From Alkalilimnicola ehrlichii (GTDB lineage Bacteria > Pseudomonadota > Gammaproteobacteria > Nitrococcales > AK92): 64,000 nucleotides of DNA. Location: the NCBI RefSeq assembly GCF_003399765.1, contig NZ_NFZV01000010.1, positions 1 to 64,000 of the forward strand. Reading direction: 5' to 3'. Positions 49,588 through 57,984 of the stretch are shown piece by piece. The translations under genes and the position numbers were made by a program. The notes below the pieces were generated by a model. It ran no database searches, had not been told where the DNA came from, and saw only the letters and a list, made by a program, of their open reading frames with translations. The first letter of the stretch is position 1; every line of letters starts with the position of its first letter.

Positions 49588-50001
49588 TTACCGTAACGAA
49601 ATAGCCAGCAGATCGCCGCCGCGATCAAAGGCCAAATAACGAGAAATATCGCCGCCGCTTTGAATGGTATTAATCATCACCTCCAGGCTGGCATCGACCG
49701 TTTCGCTCGAAGGCGGCTTATCGCCCGCCCCCGCTAGGGCGGCAACGAATACCATTTTCCACTCTGGGTTGCGGCTGTCGGCCTCCTTACATAAGGCTTG
49801 GAAGCTGGATAAGTCTTCAGGCCGCTTGTCGACGCTCATGAGCGGCTGTAACGCACCGCCGCGGCCGGCTTCAAAGCGCCTTACCTCCTCCGGATCCGGA
49901 TCTTTGGGTAACACCGGCTTTGCAAAAACAAACAGCAGCCGTTGTGGCTCGGGTTGTTGTCGAGCGACCTTCAAAAGATCCTCAAAGCCTTCTATCTCCA
50001 T
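49588..50001 (-). CDS. Conserved hypothetical protein upstream of the nar genes
   Basis: 137 aa, MEIEGFEDLLKVARQQPEPQRLLFVFAKPVLPKDPDPEEVRRFEAGRGGALQPLMSVDKRPEDL (read in parts). Small soluble proteins with this QPEPQRLLFVFA...EAGRGGALQPLMCVDK pattern occur in many proteobacteria and are sometimes labelled ribonucleotide reductase subunit alpha, which I regard as unfounded: no RNR motif is present. Function unknown. It lies 176 bases upstream of narK1 on the same strand and downstream of an FNR/Anr box, so it may be expressed anaerobically with the nar genes. Confidence 0.7.
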   Translation of the reverse strand: MEIEGFEDLLKVARQQPEPQRLLFVFAKPVLPKDPDPEEVRRFEAGRGGALQPLMSVDKRPEDLSSFQALCKEADSRNPEWKMVFVAALAGAGDKPPSSETVDASLEVMINTIQSGGDISRYLAFDRGGDLLAISLR

Positions 50002-50560
50002 TCAAAGCCTCCTACATTACAGAAGAAAAAAACGGCAGACGATGGTTTAGTTCCGAATGTATTGTATAGACTGGCGAGCATAATAAAAATCAAGCCGCCG
50101 GGCGGCACGCTTCACCTTGCACGAGTAGCCGGTATTAAATAGCCATTACCCTTGATAAAGAAAGCCTTCAAACACGATATCCGAATGCAGCAGCAAGCTG
50201 TGGCAGCACGTTACACCGGTTTTTTATTAGCATATTCGCACTAATATAAGGAAAAATTCCCACTTTAATCCTTGCAAAAGCCGAGTTTTGAATCGAAATC
50301 TGCAGATTGTAAAAATTGATTTATATCAAAAACAAACGCTGAAACGACGGGCGGCTCCCAAGTCTTTTGTCTCGGCTCGGGCGGTCGCTACAGTGCTCGC
50401 GGAGTTGGGACGGGAGCGGCTGCTCTTCAGTGACGGCAGCCAAATCGTTTGGTTTAATCTTACCGGTGGAAGCATATGGTACGGCACCCTCCGCCCCAGG
50501 TCGGATTGGGCACCGCCCTTACACGTCAATCGACAGTGTTCAGTAAGGCGAAAAGAGGGG
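50002..50560. other. Intergenic stretch holding an FNR box
   Basis: About 560 bases without a convincing gene. A plus-strand open frame from 50288 would contain the FNR box within its first codons and has no recognisable family, so I do not call it. The left half is AT-rich and looks like promoter and leader DNA for the minus-strand gene at 49588-50001. Confidence 0.5.
50316..50329. promoter_or_regulatory. FNR/Anr box
   Basis: TTGATTTATATCAA, an exact match to the FNR/Anr consensus TTGAT-N4-ATCAA. It lies 315 bases upstream of the hypothetical gene at 49588-50001 and about 900 bases upstream of narK1 on the same strand, so it probably drives oxygen-responsive transcription toward the nar locus with a long leader. 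Confidence 0.85.
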
Positions 50561-50860
50561 CTATTGAGCGCTCGCGAAAGCCGGGGCCCAATGGACAGGC
50601 AAGGGGTTGCGACGGGATAACATGCCGACATGGATGGTCAGGACCTGCTGTAATTCCTTCATTCCGGCTTCGTCGGCACTTTCGCAATCGAAGGTCAGCA
50701 GACCTTCCTCGGCCTTAAAGCGACAGCTACCCCATGGAAACAGCGCCAGCCCGGAATGCTCGTCGTACTGCACAGAGATCTTCCGGCTGAAATGCTTGCA
50801 CAAGCGCATTAAGTGATTGCTTGCCTTCGGCGTTTCCACGCGTCCTTCGCTACGTACCAT
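50561..50860 (-). CDS. DUF2218 domain protein
   Basis: 99 aa. VETPKASNHLMRLCKHFSRKISVQYDEHSGLALFPWGSCRFKAEEGLLTFDCESADEAGMKELQQVLTIHVGMLSRR (read in parts) fits the DUF2218 family: an initial ETP-x-AS-x-YL-x-x-LCKHF and a small alpha/beta fold. DUF2218 genes often sit beside iron-siderophore uptake genes in proteobacteria, sometimes fused to or next to siderophore-interacting ferric reductases; the role is unknown. It is 34 bases after the ABC ATPase, so likely the last gene of that Fur-controlled operon. Confidence 0.82.
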   Translation of the reverse strand: MVRSEGRVETPKASNHLMRLCKHFSRKISVQYDEHSGLALFPWGSCRFKAEEGLLTFDCESADEAGMKELQQVLTIHVGMLSRRNPLPVHWAPAFASAQ

Positions 50861-50894
50861 AAAACACTCCTTCTCGAATCGTCCGCGCTTAAAT

Positions 50895-51671
50895 TTAGAG
50901 TGCGCGGTCTACCACAACCAGCGGGTGGCCATGAGAACAATGCTCCAAACGCCCTTCGACGCCGTATACCTGTTCTAATAGATCGCTTTGGAAGTTCGCC
51001 GGTGTGCCGGAAGCCAATACTTTCCCCTGATCCAGTACTAACACCCGGTCGCAGAACCTCAGGGCGAGGTTTAAGTCGTGAATGGCAATTAAGGCGATCG
51101 CTCCCCGCGCTCTAGCCAGTTGACGCACTGCTTCTAAAACGCATACCTGCCAACGCAGGTCGAGCGCACTCGTCGGCTCGTCCAATAGCAACATACGCGG
51201 TTGGCGGGCGATCACCTGCGCCAACCCAACCATCTGCCGCTGACCGCCGGACAGCTGGTCCATGCGCCGCAACGCGAGGGGACGAAGCTCCAACAAGTCC
51301 AACGTGGATTCGGCATTGTGTTCCGCTTCCTGCACCGTTAGCTCAGGACAGCCCGCCCGCAGGGCACTCAGCAGCGACTCATAGGCGGTCAACGAGCACG
51401 CCTGGGGCAAGGTTTGCGGCAAGTAACCGGCTCGTCGCAAGCGTTGTGCGGGCGTGAGGCGCTGTAGGGCGTCTCCATCGAGCCACACCTCGCCGCGGGC
51501 GGGGGCTAAGCCGACAATCGCCTTTAACAGCGTCGACTTACCTGCCGCATTAGGTCCGACCAGCGCCACCAAGGAATGACTAGGGATGGTTTCGATACTG
51601 ACATCCAGTAAGACCTTGCGCCCCCGATAACCGGCACTTAGGCCATTCACAGCAAAGCCGGACTGAGTCAT
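50895..51671 (-). CDS. Iron-siderophore ABC transporter ATP-binding protein (FecE/FepC type)
   Basis: 258 aa. Walker A GPNAAGKSTLLKAIV near residue 40, the Q-loop region GYLPQTLPQACSLT, ABC signature LSGGQRQMVGLAQ and Walker B MLLLDEPTSALDLR, then the H-loop IHDLNLALRFCDRVLVLDQG. This is the FepC/FecE/BtuD class that powers import of ferric siderophores or cobalamin. It overlaps the permease gene by four bases (ATGA). The Fur box upstream of the operon supports an iron role. Confidence 0.94.
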   Translation of the reverse strand: MTQSGFAVNGLSAGYRGRKVLLDVSIETIPSHSLVALVGPNAAGKSTLLKAIVGLAPARGEVWLDGDALQRLTPAQRLRRAGYLPQTLPQACSLTAYESLLSALRAGCPELTVQEAEHNAESTLDLLELRPLALRRMDQLSGGQRQMVGLAQVIARQPRMLLLDEPTSALDLRWQVCVLEAVRQLARARGAIALIAIHDLNLALRFCDRVLVLDQGKVLASGTPANFQSDLLEQVYGVEGRLEHCSHGHPLVVVDRAL

Positions 51672-52738
51672 ACCCTCCTCCCGCGCCCAAGGATAAGCAA
51701 CATAAATAAAGGAACGCCGACCAGGGCGGTCACGATGCCGATGGGAATAATCACACCGGGAATGATGACTTTGCTGGCGATCGAGGCTAACGACAACATA
51801 ATGGCGCCGGCCAACGCACTGCCAAGCAAATAAAAGCGATGGTCCTCTCCCAAAGCTAAGCGCGCGATATGCGGCCCTACCAGGCCGACGAAGCCGATCA
51901 CGCCAACAAAGGCGACGGCGGTTGCCGCCAGGAGACTGACTCGCAAGAGGACAACCAGCCGAAGCTTTGCGACCGACAGGCCGAAACTTAGCGCTTGATC
52001 CTCACCGCTGCGCAAGGCAGTCATCGCCCAAACGCTACGAGCCGATAACACCATACAGAAGGTAAAGACGACCGCCACAATGGCGATATTCTCCCAGGTA
52101 GCACGGCTTAAGCTCCCCATGCTCCAGAACACGATCTGCTGAAGCGTGTCGGTATCGGCAAGGAAGTGGACTAACCACACCAAGGCTTCGAAGGTAAACA
52201 ATAAGGCGATACCGAACAGAATCACGGTTTCGACCCCGGCGCCCTGGCTGTGCGCCAGGGCGAGGATCAATAGCGTCGCCAACACCGCAAAGCCAAAGGC
52301 CATCATCGGTACGGCATACATCTGCCCTAAGCCGAACAAGCTAAGATCGAGCAGAATGGCCAGCGATGCTCCCAGCGTGGCCGCGGCCGAGATACCTAAA
52401 GTGAACGGACTCGCAAGCGGATTATTGAGGACGGTTTGCATCTCCGCGCCGGCCAACCCCAAGGACGCCCCAACCAGAACGGCCATCAAGGCATAAGGCA
52501 GCCGAACATCGTAAAGAATGACGGCCTGGCCGGCGGATAGGCTGGATGGATCCCACAGTCCTCTAACCAACTCTGTAATCGGGAACACGGACGGGCCCGT
52601 TGCGATATCGAACAACAGCGAAATCAGCAACACGAGCGCCATGACCGTCAGCGCTATTCTTCGATAGCGGACGAAATGTCGATAGTCGTCCGCGAGCCGG
52701 GGCTTCGTTTGCGGCAAGGACTCGATACGAGCATTCAT
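51668..52738 (-). CDS. Iron-siderophore ABC transporter permease (FecCD family)
   Basis: 356 aa with about ten membrane segments. Family motifs: LPYALMAVLVGASLGLAGAEMQTVLNNPLASPFTLGISAAATLGASLAI (read in parts) and GFVGLVGPHIARLALGEDHRFYLLGSALAGAIMLSLAS. A single permease gene suggests a homodimer rather than a FepD/FepG pair. It begins directly after the binding-protein stop (no gap) and overlaps the ATPase by four bases. Confidence 0.95.
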   Translation of the reverse strand: MNARIESLPQTKPRLADDYRHFVRYRRIALTVMALVLLISLLFDIATGPSVFPITELVRGLWDPSSLSAGQAVILYDVRLPYALMAVLVGASLGLAGAEMQTVLNNPLASPFTLGISAAATLGASLAILLDLSLFGLGQMYAVPMMAFGFAVLATLLILALAHSQGAGVETVILFGIALLFTFEALVWLVHFLADTDTLQQIVFWSMGSLSRATWENIAIVAVVFTFCMVLSARSVWAMTALRSGEDQALSFGLSVAKLRLVVLLRVSLLAATAVAFVGVIGFVGLVGPHIARLALGEDHRFYLLGSALAGAIMLSLASIASKVIIPGVIIPIGIVTALVGVPLFMLLILGRGRRV

Positions 52739-53854
52739 TTACAGACTAATCCAATAGGTTCCGTCAAGCGGCACGGGTTGGAATCGCGCGAAGATTTCCT
52801 CGTGAGTCGCTCTTGGATCTAGATCTGGAAACAAACCGGGATATAGCCACTGGGCGAAAACCTGAACGGCTACAACATTAAAAGGCGAGTCATAGAAAGT
52901 GTGCCAAATGGCGTGCGCACGTTCTGCTCTGACAGATTCAAGCTGGGCGATTCCCCGCCGCTGCATTGCCCGATCGAGCGATGCGTACGCGCGTTCCGAA
53001 TCCACCCCGGCCCCCAACGCAATATAAGGCGTTCTCGGCCCGTCTGCGTTCGTGCCAATAGCCGTGGCGATATAAACATCCGGTTGCTCGCTAAGAAGGA
53101 ACTCGAGACTAACGACGCCATGGGTTCCAGGAATTAAGCCTTGGGCCAGATTCCGACCGCCCAGCCTGTCGACGAACTGCCCTAGCATGCCATTGACCAT
53201 CGTTTCGCAACACCCCTCGGCGAAGCCCACTCGACTTTCGATAAAGACCGTCGGCGAGCGCGGTTGGCGGGCTTCGATAACGTCTAAAACCCGCGCCATT
53301 TCGCTTCGATAAAAATCCAGGTATTCCTCGGCCTCTTGAGTGCGCCCCAAGACTTTCCCCATCACCTCGATGCTGCGAGGGGTGTTGGCTAGTGGATCTT
53401 TGCGGAAATCGACGAAAACGACAGTAATGCCCGCCCGCTCAAGGCGCGCGACGGTGGCCCGATCCTCCACCGTCGGACCATGCCCTATAAGGCCAAGGAA
53501 GGCGATATCGGGCTGCGCCGCAATCGCTTGTTCAACGCTGAAACTCGCCGCCGAGGTATGCCCTACCCGGGTAACTTCCGCTAGATGAGGAAACCGTTCT
53601 TGGTACTGCGCATAGGTTACCGGATCTAGCTCTCGGAATTGGCCAAGCATGGCTGCTACCCGCGCCAACGGGTCGGGGCGCTCTAGTATGGCTAGCGCAT
53701 GGATGAAGCGATCTTCGCCGAGGAGTATGCGTTCGACCTTATCCGGTACCGTCACCTCGCGTCCGGCCAAATCGGTTATAACCGTCTCGCCCGCATGGGC
53801 ATACGTTCCCCAAAGAATGAGAAAAAACAACAGCAGACGGCATGTCGCATTCAT
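52739..53854 (-). CDS. Iron-siderophore ABC transporter substrate-binding protein
   Basis: 371 aa periplasmic binding protein (FecB/FepB/BtuF type) with a Sec signal peptide (LLLFFLILWGTYAHAGE). VITDLAGREVTVPDKVERILLGEDRF is the typical N-lobe start. SVEQAIAAQPDIAFLGL and SLEFLLSEQPDVYIATA are the paired lobe motifs. An unusual double cysteine (EGCCETM) lies in the middle. The first gene of a Fur-boxed operon with permease, ATPase and DUF2218. Its neighbour is the siderophore synthesis operon, so its cargo is probably that siderophore in its ferric form. Confidence 0.93.
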   Translation of the reverse strand: MNATCRLLLFFLILWGTYAHAGETVITDLAGREVTVPDKVERILLGEDRFIHALAILERPDPLARVAAMLGQFRELDPVTYAQYQERFPHLAEVTRVGHTSAASFSVEQAIAAQPDIAFLGLIGHGPTVEDRATVARLERAGITVVFVDFRKDPLANTPRSIEVMGKVLGRTQEAEEYLDFYRSEMARVLDVIEARQPRSPTVFIESRVGFAEGCCETMVNGMLGQFVDRLGGRNLAQGLIPGTHGVVSLEFLLSEQPDVYIATAIGTNADGPRTPYIALGAGVDSERAYASLDRAMQRRGIAQLESVRAERAHAIWHTFYDSPFNVVAVQVFAQWLYPGLFPDLDPRATHEEIFARFQPVPLDGTYWISL

Positions 53855-53895
53855 GCAAATAACCCCTCGTTTGGAAGCGCTCGATAGCCATTCAA

Positions 53896-53914
53896 ATGAG
53901 AATGGTTATTATTA
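53896..53914 (-). promoter_or_regulatory. Fur box upstream of the siderophore importer
   Basis: On the minus strand it reads TAATAATAACCATTCTCAT, a good match to the Fur 6-6-1-6 pattern (AATGAGAATGGTTATTATT on the plus strand). It lies 42 bases before the binding-protein start. Confidence 0.85.
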
Positions 53915-53983
53915 GCATAATTTAACTTGATGTTCTAGATCTTGCTCGCGCAATTACTTTGCTTAGTCATCGCAAGCCTTTGC

Positions 53984-55192
53984 TCAAACCCCAACTTCCG
54001 CACTTCGCGCGCGCTGGCGAACGACCAGTCGGCCTATGAGCAGAGCGCCCCCCGACAGCAACAGAGCGCAACCGAGCCAGGCGCTTCCCGCACCAAACCC
54101 GTAACGGTGAAACAGAGGCAGCGTTAACGGCGCAGCGAGAAACTGACCGATGAAGAAACAGGCGGTTATGCCTCCGATGACTCGCCCCCGCTGCTCCGCC
54201 TGGGCAACCGACAACAGCCACACCATAGTGTTCGGCCGTACCAGCCCAAAGCCGAGCCCTGACAACAAAAGCGCCATGCTTGCCCATAGAAGCGACTCGG
54301 CCCAGGCCAATACGAGCAAACCGCAGGCCAGGACAAAGAAACCCAAGGCATGAAATACGGCATGGGACAGCTCGCGTTTCAGCACGGAGTAATTGGCTGC
54401 CACGGTAGCCGTGACTAACATCATCGCACCCGTGGCCAAACCGATTTCGGTCGCACTCGCCTCCCCGATAGCGCGCGCCTGAAAGGGAAAATGCAGCAGA
54501 ATCGCGTATAGCAACAGCATCTCGCCCAAGCCCAAGACATAGCACAGGATAACCAACCCCCGCTTCTCAGCGTTTCCGGCCGGTGCTTGTTTAAGTGGCG
54601 TTGGCAAAGCCTCCCGGCTCGACGGTTCCGTAACGGTAAGCAGTACGACGGGCAATAACGGGAAGGCTAGGCAGAACAGCAAAAACGGCCACGTCCAGTG
54701 GATGTCGGCCAGCACGCCGCCCAGCGCGAGAAACACGACACCGCCGTAACCGCCGAACGCCGCTTGCAGGCCCATCATCCGGTTTCGCGCCGCGCCGGAG
54801 TAATAGCTGCTGAGCAACGCCGTGCAGCTGACCATGACCCCGGCAACGGCAGCCCCCAGTAAGAGCCTCGAGGCAATGAGCACCTGCCAGGAGTCCGACC
54901 AGAAATAACCGATACAACCGCTAAGACCGCAGATTAAAAGCGAGACGGCGAGCACCCGTTTTTTCGACCGCCTGTCGAGCACATAGCCGATCAGAGGCGA
55001 GCTTAGCGCAATTGCCAAGCCGGTAATGGTAAGCATCTGCGGCACGAACCACACCGCCCAAGGATCGTCGTCAAAAGCAGCGACGATATCCGGCATAGCG
55101 GGCGCTATCGCCGCGCCGGCCATGATCGTTAACGTGCTGGCGATAAGTAAGGCTAGGTTGCGGCCTCGGCTGGCAGCGGTAACGGCGCGCAT
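53984..55192 (-). CDS. MFS transporter, probable siderophore exporter
   Basis: 402 aa with twelve hydrophobic segments. LLIASTLTIMAGAAIAPAMPDIVAAF and SPLIGYVLDRRSKKRVLAVS give the MFS drug/proton antiporter-1 pattern of the first half, and LSGLGFGLVRPNTMVWLLSVAQAEQRGRVIGGITACFFIGQF that of the second. It is placed 3 bases after the amidohydrolase gene, as the last gene of the biosynthetic operon, which suggests that it exports the finished siderophore across the inner membrane. Substrate is inferred from position only. Confidence 0.82.
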   Translation of the reverse strand: MRAVTAASRGRNLALLIASTLTIMAGAAIAPAMPDIVAAFDDDPWAVWFVPQMLTITGLAIALSSPLIGYVLDRRSKKRVLAVSLLICGLSGCIGYFWSDSWQVLIASRLLLGAAVAGVMVSCTALLSSYYSGAARNRMMGLQAAFGGYGGVVFLALGGVLADIHWTWPFLLFCLAFPLLPVVLLTVTEPSSREALPTPLKQAPAGNAEKRGLVILCYVLGLGEMLLLYAILLHFPFQARAIGEASATEIGLATGAMMLVTATVAANYSVLKRELSHAVFHALGFFVLACGLLVLAWAESLLWASMALLLSGLGFGLVRPNTMVWLLSVAQAEQRGRVIGGITACFFIGQFLAAPLTLPLFHRYGFGAGSAWLGCALLLSGGALLIGRLVVRQRARSAEVGV

Positions 55193-55195
55193 AGG

Positions 55196-56667
55196 CTATG
55201 CTCCGATTCGTTGCCGGGCGGAAGCGGCGGCAACCGCGTAGTCGCGGAACAAGGCCTCTTCGTCAAAGGCGACACAATGCCCAGCCGCAACCACAACCCG
55301 CCCTGCCACGATAACCGTATGCACGTCCTTGCTACCGCCGGCGACGAGGAAGGTACGCAAAGGGTGATTGCCGATTCTATAGCGCCAATCGTCGATATCG
55401 ACGAGCACCAGGTCGGCCTGTTTTCCAGGCTCTATCGAGCCGATTTTATGTTCCCAACCCAAGGCTTTGGCGGCATAGCGGGTTCCCGTCAGCAAGGCGC
55501 GCGTCGGCGGGCAAACCGTGTTGTCGTTAAGCGCTTCGTTGTGGCAAAGGTGGGCCGCGCGCATAGCCTCGGGCATGCCGCCGGTGTAGGTGATATCGCC
55601 GTCGGTGCTGGACGATATCGGGTAACCGTCTCGCAGCAGGCGACCGATCAGCTTCGTTTCGCTGATGGTTGCCTCGCCCAACATGCCGTAATGGGCCGGC
55701 GAGTGACAGATGTTAACCCCGGTGTCCAGGAGGCGCTGCAACTCTCTATCGGAGACATAGGCGGTGTGCACGGCGAGTAAGCGCGGCGTCAGTAAGCCCA
55801 AGGCGTCCAAGCGCTCGATCGCTGTCATGCCGAATACGGCCCGCAGCGCGTCCGCCTCGTGCTTAAGCGGCGCCAAGTGGGTTGCGTAAGGACACTGGTA
55901 AGACTTGCACAGATCGCGCAACGCGATCAGCAGCTCGTCGGAGCTACCGAACGCGCCAGTCACCGACGGCATGCCGCCGATAAGTCCCGACGGGTGATTG
56001 TCCCATTTCTCCAGGAGCCGCTCCCAGTCGGCCGCTTGCGCAGCGGGGTCAGCGACTCTGTCAAAGCATGTGGCGCCGTTGCGGATGTATATATCCGAAC
56101 CCCACCGGCTCACTCTCAGCCGCATACCGAGGTCGATGGCGGCTTCGGCCATCGCATCGGGGTGGTTGGACGAGCCGAGGTCGCCTAGCGCCGTCGTGCC
56201 CGAACGTAATTGGGTCCATAGGCTCCAACGAGCGATGGCGCGGCCCTCCTCCGCCGTTAGGCGATCGCCCACCGTGGCGATAAAACCGAACATGGAGCCC
56301 AGAGCCTCGATATTGCCGCCACGGGCATAAGGCGTCGGCTGGAGATCGGAATCGTCCGGCTGCTCGAAGTTTGGCGCCACAAAGCTCTCGTGCCAATGCG
56401 GATTTACAAAGCCCGGCAGGACTAATTTACCGTCGGCGTTAAGCGTTCGGTCATAAGCGGGCTCCGGGCTATCGGCATGGCCAACGGCTTCGATGACATC
56501 GCCGCGCAGCAAGATCCAACTGCGAGGGAGCACCTGATTGTCGCGGCCGCCGTATAGAGATAACCGCCGCGAATCAACACACGCTCCGCGTTGCTACAGG
56601 AGGTTCGCAGTCGGCTAGTCGGCAAACCGATGTGGGACGCTGCCGGGGTATCGCACAACTCTGTCAT
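55196..56667 (-). CDS. mxcM: Amidohydrolase, MxcM-like imidazoline-forming enzyme, frame broken by one base
   Basis: About 491 aa once the frame is repaired. It starts at the ATG at 56665-56667 (MTELCDTPAASHIG, AAAGGGA upstream). Near 56551 one G is missing in TATACGGCGGCC; restoring it gives YTGGRDNQVLPRSWILLRGDVIEAVG. Metal-ligand motif VNPHWHESF (HxH), later ATHLAPLKHEA, AVHTAYVSD and the C-terminal GSIEPGKQADLVLVD place it in the amidohydrolase superfamily near the TRZ/ATZ deaminases. In pseudochelin clusters an amidohydrolase (MxcM) cyclises the beta-aminoethyl amide of myxochelin B to an imidazoline. The tight operon position between the transaminase (10 bases) and exporter (3 bases) supports that role. 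Orthology to MxcM is inferred, not aligned. Confidence 0.75.
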
Positions 56668-56677
56668 GATGTCCCTT

Positions 56678-57958
56678 TCAAGCAACCTGCGCCACGATAA
56701 CGCCGTCGGCAATCATTGTTTGCAACGACTCGACGACGGCATTTACGGTAAAATCGATCTGCGGTTCGGTATGCACACCGGAAATAAAGTTAACGTCTCG
56801 CCGCAGCAGCACCCCGCGCCGAGCCATTTGCGCCACGAATTCAATGGCATAGGCGGCATGTTCGGCGGGGTCGCGAGAAAATAGGAACATGGGAATGGGG
56901 TCGTAGCCGACAACCCGTAGCGGAGCGCCAAGCCTCTCCGCAGCGGTGTTCACGCCCTCTTTAAGACGTTGGCCGAGTTTGGCAAGACGGTCGATGTAGT
57001 CGCTCTCGGCATAGGTTTGCAGCACCGCTCGACACACCTCTAAGGAAAGCAGCTCGCCGCCGAAGGTGGTCGATACCTGGAGCCGTTCCATTTCCTGCAT
57101 AAGCTCGCGCCGTCCCGCAACCGCAGACAGCGGCATGCCCGCCGCAATGCCTTTGGAGAGCGTGACCAAATCGGCGTCGACCTTGAAGAACTCCTGGGCG
57201 CCGCCGAGCGCTAACCGAAAACCTGTGACGACCTCGTCGATAACGAACAAAACCCCCTGCTGCCGACAGGCCAAGCGCAATTGCTGGATAAAGCGCCGAC
57301 TTAGAACCCGGTTATAAGGTACTGATAATAAAACGGCTGCCAGCTCGGAGCCCTTTTGCTCGACAAGATCGAGCAAGGGCTGCTCGTCGTCCGGGCTGAA
57401 CAGGGGCATGCGGTAGGTGTAATCTTTCAGGCCCGCCGGTACGCCCGGCGTGTCGAACATGTATTGATCGTGCCAGCCGTTATAACCCACCGTCACTATC
57501 TTCTCCCGCTCGGTAATGCTGCGCGCAAGGCGTATCGCGGCACTGTTAGCGTCGGCTCCGGTTTTGAAGAAGCGGACCATTTCCGCACCTGGGATAAGGC
57601 CTACTAAGCACTTCGCAGCCTGTACCTCGACAGGCGCCGGCAGGCTGTGTAGCAGACCGTTACCGAGGTGTTGATTAAGCGCGTCTATTACGACCGGATG
57701 GTTGTGTCCCAGGGTGTTGGCGCCTAAACCGCAGATGTAGTCAATGAACTGATTACCGTCGACGTCGGTGACCAGGGCACCGGAACCGCTGGCTAAATAG
57801 ATGGGAAAGCGACCGGGGGCAAAATGCTCCGGTTTTTTCATCATCGACTGAGTGAACCCCGCCACGTATTGCCGCGCCTCGGCGGCCAGTGTCTCCGAGC
57901 GGGTAAAGACCAAATCGGAACCAGGTTTAGGTAACTGCGCTAGCGCGTTGCTATCCAT
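56678..57958 (-). CDS. mxcL: PLP aminotransferase class III, MxcL-like
   Basis: 426 aa, glutamate-1-semialdehyde aminomutase-like. The PLP lysine is in DLVTLSKGIAAGMPLSAVAG (about residue 268) and the PLP-ring Asp in VLFVIDEVVTGFRLALGGAQ. FFKTGADANSAAIRLAR is the phosphate-binding region and TTFGGELLSLEV the cofactor edge. In myxochelin synthesis MxcL converts the reductively released aldehyde to the amine myxochelin B. Its place directly after a reductase-terminated NRPS is exactly that context. Gap to the NRPS stop is 26 bases. Confidence 0.88.
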   Translation of the reverse strand: MDSNALAQLPKPGSDLVFTRSETLAAEARQYVAGFTQSMMKKPEHFAPGRFPIYLASGSGALVTDVDGNQFIDYICGLGANTLGHNHPVVIDALNQHLGNGLLHSLPAPVEVQAAKCLVGLIPGAEMVRFFKTGADANSAAIRLARSITEREKIVTVGYNGWHDQYMFDTPGVPAGLKDYTYRMPLFSPDDEQPLLDLVEQKGSELAAVLLSVPYNRVLSRRFIQQLRLACRQQGVLFVIDEVVTGFRLALGGAQEFFKVDADLVTLSKGIAAGMPLSAVAGRRELMQEMERLQVSTTFGGELLSLEVCRAVLQTYAESDYIDRLAKLGQRLKEGVNTAAERLGAPLRVVGYDPIPMFLFSRDPAEHAAYAIEFVAQMARRGVLLRRDVNFISGVHTEPQIDFTVNAVVESLQTMIADGVIVAQVA

Positions 57959-57984
57959 ATAGTTAATTTCCTTTATCTAAAGAC

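Noticed and set aside
50288-50620. Plus-strand open frame of 110 codons
   Set aside because: It would contain the FNR box in its first codons, overlaps the DUF2218 gene on the other strand, and resembles no family.
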